Shown one piece after another: positions 1 through 4,565 of a stretch of 8,393 nt of DNA. The notes beneath the pieces are model-generated. The model was not told the DNA's origin and did not search any database. It saw only the letters and a program-made list of their open reading frames with translations. Location of the stretch: positions 1 through 8,393 of the forward strand of contig JACIYD010000052.1 in assembly GCA_014360105.1 (NCBI GenBank). The letters run 5' to 3'. The translations under genes were made by a program, and so were the position numbers. Every line of letters begins with the position of its first letter. Positions within the stretch are counted from its first letter, which is position 1. The DNA is from Clostridia bacterium (GTDB lineage: Bacteria; Bacillota; DSM-521; Neomoorellales; SLTJ01).

Positions 1-1146
1 CTCGTCTTCTCGGCCGGCTGCTGGGACCGCATCGAGATCGAGCACCGGGCCTTTGTGATGGCCATTGCCGTGGACCGGGCCAAGGAAGAAGCGCCGCCGG
101 CGGCCGGCGCCGAGGCCCTGCCGCACCGCGGCGGCCGCGGGCTGCGCCTCACCTTCCAGATCAGCAATCCCGCCCAGTTGGCCGGGGGCGAACAGGGGGG
201 CGGCGGTGCCACGCGCGCGGGAGAGCCTTTCTGGAACCTCACCACCACCGCGCCGGGTCTCTTTCCTGGGATACGGGAGATCGCCACCCGGGTGGAACGT
301 ACCCCCTACTTCGAGCACCTCCAGGTCATCGTCCTGGGCGAGGAACTGGCGCGCGGCGGCCTGGAGCCGGTGATGGACTTTTTCCGCCGCGACCACGAGA
401 TCCACCGGCGGGCGGAGGTGGTGGTAGCCAAAGGGGAGGCGAGCAGGGTCCTGGAGGTAAAACCTTCCCTGCAGCCGCTGCCCGCCTTCTACCTGAGCGA
501 CCTCATCCGCGCCGGCGAACTGCGCACCGGGCATTACGCTCCCAGCACCGACCTTACCTACTTGTTTCAAAAGCTGGATGCCGGTTCCTCCCTGGTTCTG
601 CCGCGGGTGGTACCCCAGAAGAAGGAAGTAAAGTTGGCCGGAGGCGCGGTAATCCGCAGGGGGCGGCTGGTGGGGTGGCTGGGCGAGGTGGAGGCCGAGG
701 GCCTGCGCTTCTTAACCAACAAGGCTAAGGCCGGGGCCCTGGCCGTCACTTCCCCCTGGGGCGAGGACCTGGAGGTCTTCGAGATCTCCCACGCCAGGTC
801 AAGCCTCGTGCCGCAATTGGCGAACGGCCGCCTTTCCTTCCGGGTGATCACCGAATGCGAGGGTAGTCTTGCGGAACACCACTGCCTGCCCAAGACCACG
901 GCCGCTTCCTATCTGGAGGCGCTCAACCGTGCCGTGGCCCGTACCATTGAGCGGGAGGTTACTGCCACGGTGAGAAAGTTGCAGGACTTCCGCGCGGACG
1001 CCGCCGGTTTCGGCCAGGAACTGGAGCGGCGCTATCCGCGGCTCTGGCGGCGCCTCAAGCCGCGCTGGGAGGAGGAAATCTTTCCCAACTTGCCGGTAAC
1101 GGCCGAGGCGCGCGTGCGCATCCGGCTGGTGGGATTGCACCGCTAA
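1..1146 (+). CDS. Ger(x)C family spore germination lipoprotein, 5' end missing
   Basis: This is the C subunit of a GerA-type nutrient germinant receptor, a lipoprotein that works with the A and B membrane subunits at the inner membrane of the spore. The frame is open from base 1, so the true start lies before the window and 381 residues are visible. The first visible residues are LVFSAGCWDR: the end of a signal peptide with a lipobox, and the acylated Cys at visible residue 7, followed by the W-D pair and 'FVMAIAVD' typical of the family. The N-terminal domain runs to roughly residue 215. The C-terminal GerAC domain follows and ends with 'YPRLWRRLKPRWEEEIFPNL' and a final beta strand 'ARVRIRLVG', as in family members. 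The mature length, about 375 residues, is normal, so the gene looks intact apart from the window edge. The receptor A and B genes would be expected upstream. Which germinant it senses cannot be told. Confidence 0.93.
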   Translation, partial: LVFSAGCWDRIEIEHRAFVMAIAVDRAKEEAPPAAGAEALPHRGGRGLRLTFQISNPAQLAGGEQGGGGATRAGEPFWNLTTTAPGLFPGIREIATRVERTPYFEHLQVIVLGEELARGGLEPVMDFFRRDHEIHRRAEVVVAKGEASRVLEVKPSLQPLPAFYLSDLIRAGELRTGHYAPSTDLTYLFQKLDAGSSLVLPRVVPQKKEVKLAGGAVIRRGRLVGWLGEVEAEGLRFLTNKAKAGALAVTSPWGEDLEVFEISHARSSLVPQLANGRLSFRVITECEGSLAEHHCLPKTTAASYLEALNRAVARTIEREVTATVRKLQDFRADAAGFGQELERRYPRLWRRLKPRWEEEIFPNLPVTAEARVRIRLVGLHR

Positions 1147-1215
1147 GAGACCGAGTGCAAAGACTGCTGCGTACCCCGGTGCACCGTCTTCGCCTGAAAT
1201 TATGGAAGTACGGAG

Positions 1216-1455
1216 GTGGCCGGAAAGGTGCTGCGGAGCGCGCTTTGTTGCCTCTGCGAAAACTGCGACTGGGCGTTGACCACGATGATGGTGCTGGCCG
1301 GCGCCTGGAACTTCTGGTTTCAAGGTCCGGCTTTGGCCGAACGGGGCTTTCGGAGGGAAGCCCGGCTGGCCGCCTGCGGCGGCCTGGTGATGCTGGTGGG
1401 AGCGCTCGCCCTCTTCCTGGTACTGCAAATAGCCTGCGCCTACCTCGGCCTCTGA
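1216..1455 (+). CDS. Small two-helix membrane protein downstream of the Ger gene
   Basis: The predicted protein has 79 residues and I do not assign it a function. It has a short N-terminus with a cysteine cluster (CCLCENC, residues 11-17), a first hydrophobic segment (about 20-35), a basic loop 'ERGFRREARLA', and a second hydrophobic segment (about 55-78). It is therefore probably a small inner-membrane protein with a positively charged cytoplasmic loop. The layout, helix - short GF(K/R)(K/R)EAR loop - helix, resembles small uncharacterised clostridial proteins named CLC_0170 family, but that is from memory and unchecked. The start is GTG 1216. GTG 1228 is an alternative and lies 11 nt after a GGAGG at 1212-1216. 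The gene begins 69 bp after the germination gene with no promoter that I can see, so it is probably the last gene of the ger operon. Confidence 0.68.
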   Translation: MAGKVLRSALCCLCENCDWALTTMMVLAGAWNFWFQGPALAERGFRREARLAACGGLVMLVGALALFLVLQIACAYLGL

Positions 1456-1465
1456 GGGGCAAAAT

Positions 1466-1633
1466 GGACCGTATCCCCATTTTTGTCGGGCGGTCTTTGG
1501 CTCCCAGCACAAGACTTTTAGCATCGCGGCAAGCCGCGCTTTTCATGAGAGTGCCCATGGGGCGTGGCTCCGCAACAAAGGAAAGCCAACGGGGGAGCCA
1601 AAGACCGCAAGAGGCAAACCGGCGATGACTCAG
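1466..1633 (+). repeat. Intergenic inverted-repeat element, copy R1 (MITE-like)
   Basis: A non-coding element of about 168 bp fills most of the gap before pth. Its inner terminal repeats are a perfect 16-bp pair, GCGGTCTTTGGCTCCC at 1490-1505 and its reverse complement at 1593-1608. Outside these are tips related to TATCCCCA (1472-1479) and GGCGATG (1621-1627). The left end, 1471-1541, matches the reverse complement of the right end of R2 (about 2509-2580), with only three mismatches in the first 60 bases. The right outer arm (GCAAGAGGCA, 1607-1616) matches the left arm of R2. A small hairpin, CGCGG-CAAG-CCGCG, sits at 1525-1538. The left tip is the most eroded of the family and I see no clear target duplication, so R1 may be the oldest copy. 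It contains no convincing gene. Confidence 0.88.
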
Positions 1634-1645
1634 GGCCGGAGCACG

Positions 1646-1674
1646 TTGAATTGGCTCGGCAGGGAAGGTACAAT
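1646..1674 (+). promoter_or_regulatory. Sigma-A promoter of pth
   Basis: The -35 box TTGAAT (1646-1651) and the -10 box TACAAT (1669-1674) are separated by exactly 17 bp. Predicted transcription would start near 1681, giving a leader of about 36 nt that contains the GGAGGAGG ribosome site at 1699-1706. The -35 box begins 12 bp after the right tip of element R1. Confidence 0.75.
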
Positions 1675-1716
1675 TGGCAGAGGAGCGGGTGGCGCGACGG
1701 AGGAGGACCGGAGCTT

Positions 1717-2289
1717 ATGGTACGCCTGGTCTTAGGTCTGGGGAACCCGGGGTGGCGCTACCGCCGCACAAGGCACAACCTGGGTTTCCTTGCGGTGGAT
1801 GCCTTGCGGACCCGGCTAGGGGGCGGGCGCTGGGAGCGGCGGGGCCGGTTACTGCTCAGCCGGGCCGCCGGGAGCCGGGAGAAGGAGATTTTCTTGGCAA
1901 AGCCGCAGACCTGGATGAACGAAAGCGGCACCGCCGCCAGGGAGTTGGTGCGCGCCCTTAGGCTTGCTCCGGGAGAAATGGTGCTGGTGCACGACGACCT
2001 TGACCTGCCAGTGGGCCGCATCCGCCTGCGCCCTAGGGGCAGCGCCGGGGGACACCGCGGCGTGGCTTCGGTCCTGACCGTCCTGGGTACGCAAGAGATA
2101 GGGCGGGTGAGGATCGGCATCGGCCGTCCGCCTCCAGGGGTAGACCCGGCGGACTACGTACTTTCGCCCCCGTCCCGGCCGGAGTGGGAAAGCCTTGCGC
2201 CGGCGCTGGCGCAGGCGGTTGCCGCCCTGGGGTTTTTGCTGGAGGGTGGCACCTGGGAGGAAGCGATGAACCGCTTCAACTCCCCCTAG
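1717..2289 (+). CDS. pth: Peptidyl-tRNA hydrolase
   Basis: Pth cleaves the ester bond of peptidyl-tRNAs that drop off the ribosome and so recycles tRNA in the cytoplasm; in Bacillus the gene is called spoVC. The protein has 190 residues, the normal family size. Family landmarks are in order: GLGNPGWRY with Asn10, TRHN with catalytic His20, KPQTWMNESG with Asn68, HDDLDLP with Asp93, then GSAGGHRGV and RIRIGIGRP-like 'RVRIGIGRP'. The position equivalent to E. coli Asn114 is Arg here (GGHRG instead of GGHNG). I believe this variant occurs in other clostridial proteins, but I could not check. ATG 1717 was chosen because it starts directly at the conserved N-terminus and follows GGAGGAGG with a spacing of 10 nt. 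The same frame is open back to 1564 but that part lies mostly in repeat R1. The gene has its own promoter at 1646. Confidence 0.96.
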   Translation: MVRLVLGLGNPGWRYRRTRHNLGFLAVDALRTRLGGGRWERRGRLLLSRAAGSREKEIFLAKPQTWMNESGTAARELVRALRLAPGEMVLVHDDLDLPVGRIRLRPRGSAGGHRGVASVLTVLGTQEIGRVRIGIGRPPPGVDPADYVLSPPSRPEWESLAPALAQAVAALGFLLEGGTWEEAMNRFNSP

Positions 2290-2318
2290 GGCAAGAAGAC
2301 CGCCGCTTTTGCCTAGGG
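2284..2318 (+). other. Hairpin overlapping the pth stop codon
   Basis: CCCTAGG (2284-2290) pairs with CCTAGGG (2312-2318), and CAA (2292-2294) pairs with TTG (2309-2311), leaving one bulged G and a 14-nt loop. It could stabilise or help end the pth transcript, but no U-run follows, so I do not call it an intrinsic terminator. Confidence 0.4.
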
Positions 2319-2324
2319 CTGGAG

Positions 2325-2584
2325 CTGGGTTACCCCCAGTGTGCCTCTTGCGGTCTTTGGCTCCCTCGCTGGCGTGAGCCTCGCGGGCGATACCAGTGCT
2401 CGAGCTGGGCTTGAGGCGGGCCCGCGGCGCTCGTGCGCGCCCTCCGTTGCACCACCGCCGCTTCGGCCATCCGTGGCCTCCGGCCGGACTTGCGCCCTCC
2501 CCCAGCCCAAGTTCGGCTCGCCGCGATGCTAAAAGTCTTGTGCTGGGAGCCAAAGACCGCCCGGCAAAAGTGGGGATGCGCCAG
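2325..2584 (-). mobile_element. Intergenic inverted-repeat element, copy R2 (MITE-like, longest copy)
   Basis: The element is 260 bp and non-coding, bounded by imperfect terminal inverted repeats. The left tip is CTGGGTTACCCCCAG from 2325 and the right tip is TGGGGATGCGCCAG ending at 2584. Inside is the perfect 16-bp pair GCGGTCTTTGGCTCCC (2350-2365) and its complement (2545-2560). The exact flanks are GGGCTGGAG (2316-2324) and GGGCTGCAG (2585-2593), a 9-bp direct repeat with one mismatch, consistent with target duplication. Relative to R1 and R3 it is inverted: its right end is the R1 left-end type, and its left interior (2356-2440) matches the reverse complement of R3 (about 4351-4430). The interior carries the palindrome GCGGGCCCGC (2416-2425), and the arms stay partly complementary well inward, so the whole could extrude as a long hairpin. 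No transposase is encoded, so it would be a non-autonomous element moved by an enzyme elsewhere. Confidence 0.88.
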
Positions 2585-2596
2585 GGGCTGCAGCCC

Positions 2597-2625
2597 TTGA
2601 CGTGACTGGTCATTTGCTCTACACT
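2597..2625 (+). promoter_or_regulatory. Sigma-A promoter of pckA
   Basis: TTGACG (2597-2602) and TACACT (2620-2625) are separated by 17 bp. The predicted transcription start is near 2632, only about 4 nt before ATG 2636, which favours the downstream GTG 2666 as the pckA start. The -35 box begins 12 bp after the end of R2 and 3 bp after the putative target duplication. Confidence 0.75.
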
Positions 2626-2652
2626 AACGGTTAAAATGTCAAAACCTGCCCA

Positions 2653-2660
2653 GGGAGTGA
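2653..2660 (+). promoter_or_regulatory. Ribosome binding site that decides the pckA start
   Basis: GGGAGTGA lies 8 nt (counted from GGGAG) before GTG 2666. No comparable sequence precedes ATG 2636. Confidence 0.6.
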
Positions 2661-2665
2661 CCGCC

Positions 2666-4216
2666 GTGTTCGTGCTGGATAACACCGGCCCGGTGCATCG
2701 TAACCTACCCGTTTCCACCCTCGTGGAAAAGGCTCTGGTCCGGGGCGAGGGCCTTCTGACCCGTACGGGCGCCTTGCGAGTGGCCACTGGTAAGTATACT
2801 GGGCGCTCGCCTGACGACAAATTCATCGTAGATACGCCGGCCGTCCATGACCGGATCTGGTGGGGGCCAAACCGGCCAATGCCGCCGGATACATACCAAC
2901 GCCTTTTCACCCGGCTGGCCGCTTATCTGCAGCGCCGTGAACTCTTTGTCTTTGATGGCTTTGTCGGCGCCGACCCGGCCTTTCGTCTTCCCCTCAGGGT
3001 GATCAACGAGTTCGCCTGGCAGAATCTCTTTGCGCACCAGCTTTTCCTGCGGCCCACCCCGGAGGAGCTTCGCGGCCACCGGCCGGCCCTTACCGTGGTG
3101 GCCGCCCCGGGTTTCAGTGCCACGCCCGCGGTGGACGGGACACGTTCCGAAGCGTTTATCGTACTCAATCTTGAGGAAAGGCTGGTCCTCATCGGCGGCA
3201 CCCACTATGCCGGTGAGATCAAGAAATCCGTCTTTACCGTGCTGAACTATCTTTTCCCCGAGCGCGGGGTTACCCCGATGCACTGCGCGGCCAACGTGGG
3301 CGAGAAAGGCGACGTGGCCATTTTCTTCGGGCTGTCCGGTACGGGTAAAACGACGCTTTCCGCCGACCCGGCGCGCCGGCTCATCGGCGACGACGAGCAC
3401 GGCTGGTCCGACCGAGGGATTTTTAACTTTGAGGGCGGCTGCTATGCCAAATGCATCCGCCTCTCGCGGGAGAAAGAACCCCAAATCTGGGAGGCCATCC
3501 GCTTTGGGGCGGTTTTGGAAAACGTCGTCGTTGATCCGGAAACGCGCGAGGTGGATTATGCCAGCGAGGCCATTACGGAGAATACCCGCGCCGCCTACCC
3601 GGTTGACTTCATCCCCGGCGCCGTTACTCCTGGCGTAGGCAACCATCCGCGGACGGTGGTCTTTCTCACCGCGGACGCTTTTGGCGTCCTCCCGCCCCTG
3701 GCCAGGCTGACCGCGGCACAGGCCATGTACCACTTCCTCTCCGGTTACACCAGCAAACTGGCCGGTACCGAGCGGGGAATCACCACGCCAGTGGCCACCT
3801 TCTCCGCGTGCTTTGGCGCTCCCTTCCTGCCACGGGAGCCGCTGGTTTACGCCAGGATGCTGGGGGAACGGATCGAGCGCCACGGCAGTCGTGTTTTTCT
3901 CGTCAATACCGGCTGGTATGGCGGCCCGTATGGTGTGGGCCGACGGATGGATCTCGACCTGACGCGGATGATGATCCGGGCGACCCTGGCGGGAGAACTT
4001 GACAACGTGCCTGCCGAGCAAGATCCCTTCTTCGGGTTCCTCGTGCCCACTGCCTGTCCGGGAGTACCGCCGGAGATTCTTTCACCGCGGCGCGCCTGGG
4101 CGGACCCGCGGGCATACGAGGAACAGGCGCGGGCGCTGGCGCGCCGCTTCCGGGAGAACTTTGCCGCTCTCAAAGGGGTGCCTACCGCCGTCGCGGCCGC
4201 CGGCCCCGTGGGCTGA
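2666..4216 (+). CDS. pckA: Phosphoenolpyruvate carboxykinase (ATP)
   Basis: The enzyme interconverts oxaloacetate + ATP with PEP + ADP + CO2 in the cytoplasm, for gluconeogenesis or, in the reverse direction, anaplerotic CO2 fixation. Numbering from GTG 2666 (516 residues), the landmarks are: substrate-binding Arg47 in TGRSPDDK; metal ligands Lys187 and His206; ATP P-loop GLSGTGKTT at 222-230 with Lys228; DDEHGW at 242-247 with metal ligand Asp243; and Arg308 in NTRAAYP. The spacings between these residues match the E. coli enzyme to within one residue. The protein is full length and clearly the ATP type, not the GTP type. An upstream ATG at 2636 would add 10 residues, but it has no ribosome site and would make the mRNA nearly leaderless. 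GTG 2672 is also possible. The gene lies between pth and mfd, normally close neighbours, and has its own promoter, so it was probably added to the cluster and is expressed independently. Confidence 0.96.
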   Translation: MFVLDNTGPVHRNLPVSTLVEKALVRGEGLLTRTGALRVATGKYTGRSPDDKFIVDTPAVHDRIWWGPNRPMPPDTYQRLFTRLAAYLQRRELFVFDGFVGADPAFRLPLRVINEFAWQNLFAHQLFLRPTPEELRGHRPALTVVAAPGFSATPAVDGTRSEAFIVLNLEERLVLIGGTHYAGEIKKSVFTVLNYLFPERGVTPMHCAANVGEKGDVAIFFGLSGTGKTTLSADPARRLIGDDEHGWSDRGIFNFEGGCYAKCIRLSREKEPQIWEAIRFGAVLENVVVDPETREVDYASEAITENTRAAYPVDFIPGAVTPGVGNHPRTVVFLTADAFGVLPPLARLTAAQAMYHFLSGYTSKLAGTERGITTPVATFSACFGAPFLPREPLVYARMLGERIERHGSRVFLVNTGWYGGPYGVGRRMDLDLTRMMIRATLAGELDNVPAEQDPFFGFLVPTACPGVPPEILSPRRAWADPRAYEEQARALARRFRENFAALKGVPTAVAAAGPVG

Positions 4217-4299
4217 TGACCCCCGCTTTCGCCTGTACCGATGCCGAGCGCCGGGGATTTGCACGACCCGGAACGGCGAGGCCTTGTAGGCTTAGCCGT

Positions 4300-4456
4300 C
4301 TGGCGTATCCCCACTTAGGTTGGGCGGTCTTTGGCTGCGCGGCGCCATGGAGGGCGCGCCCGAGCCGCGGGCCCGCCTCAAGCCCCAGTTCGGCCCGCGA
4401 GGCTCACGCCAGCGAGGGAGCCAAAGACCGGAAGGAATAAACTGGGGATGCGCTAG
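4300..4456 (+). mobile_element. Intergenic inverted-repeat element, copy R3 (MITE-like, shortened)
   Basis: The element is 157 bp and non-coding. Its tips are CTGGCGTATCCCCA (4300-4313) and the complementary TGGGGATGCGCTAG (4443-4456), which agree at 12 of 14 positions. The inner repeats are GCGGTCTTTGGCTGC (4324-4338) and GGGAGCCAAAGACCG (4416-4430). Flanking direct repeats CTTAGCCGT (4291-4299) and CTTGGCCGT (4457-4465) match at 8 of 9 positions, consistent with a 9-bp target duplication. The right half, including the palindrome GCGGGCCCGC (4367-4376), matches the left half of R2 in inverted orientation. The segment next to the left arm is short, so R3 looks like an internal-deletion form of an R2-like element. 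It encodes no convincing gene. Confidence 0.88.
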
Positions 4457-4468
4457 CTTGGCCGTTTC

Positions 4469-4497
4469 TTGACGCTCCTTGGCGTTTAAACTATAAT
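4469..4497 (+). promoter_or_regulatory. Strong sigma-A promoter of mfd
   Basis: TTGACG (4469-4474) and a perfect TATAAT (4492-4497) are 17 bp apart, the best consensus match in the window. The predicted start is near 4504, which gives a leader of about 62 nt before TTG 4566. The -35 box begins 12 bp after the end of R3. Confidence 0.85.
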
Positions 4498-4509
4498 GGG
4501 AACGCAAAC

Positions 4510-4536
4510 AGCCCTTAGCCCGTCGCGGGAAGGGCT
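4510..4536 (+). other. Hairpin in the mfd mRNA leader
   Basis: AGCCCTT (4510-4516) pairs with AAGGGCT (4530-4536), and CCCG (4519-4522) pairs with CGGG (4526-4529), giving 11 base pairs with a 2-nt bulge and a 3-nt loop. An alternative pairing is TTAGCCC (4515-4521) with GGGCTAA (4532-4538). It lies just after the predicted transcription start and 17 nt before the Shine-Dalgarno sequence. With no U-run it is not a terminator; a 5' mRNA-stabilising stem or a regulatory leader is possible. Confidence 0.6.
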
Positions 4537-4553
4537 AAATGTGCCCATTTCTT

Positions 4554-4559
4554 GGAGGG
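4554..4559 (+). promoter_or_regulatory. Ribosome binding site that decides the mfd start
   Basis: GGAGGG stands 6 nt before TTG 4566 and is the only strong Shine-Dalgarno sequence here. ATG 4539, in the same frame, has none and touches the leader hairpin. Confidence 0.65.
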
Positions 4560-4565
4560 ATTGTC

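Noticed and set aside
1147..1197. Cysteine-rich stretch (ECKDCCVPRC) in frame just after the stop of the germination gene
   Set aside because: It has no start codon or ribosome site and follows a proper family C-terminus. Probably chance, although stop read-through cannot be excluded by eye.
1155..1628. Plus-strand frame reading through R1, with peptides such as SLAPSTRLLASR
   Set aside because: The same peptide arises on the opposite strand from R2, so this is translation of a non-coding repeat and not a protein family. It also overlaps the better-supported 79-residue gene in another frame.
1849..2910. Long minus-strand open frame (353 codons) opposite pth and across R2
   Set aside because: It runs antisense to pth, through the repeat element and into pckA. 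It has no family resemblance and exists because GC-rich DNA has few stops. Its middle is just translated repeat R2.
2705..4021. 438-codon minus-strand frame inside pckA
   Set aside because: It is antisense to conserved PEP carboxykinase motifs, with no recognisable features.
4216..4440. Short plus-strand frame over R3 ending REAHASEGAKDRKE
   Set aside because: This is again translated repeat sequence, echoed in the minus-strand reading of R2. No ribosome site or domain.
1466..4456. CRISPR array or riboswitch as an explanation for the three repeats
   Set aside because: The copies are 0.7-1.7 kb apart, of unequal length, in mixed orientation, and upstream of the promoters instead of inside the leaders. 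This fits neither a CRISPR array nor a leader riboswitch.
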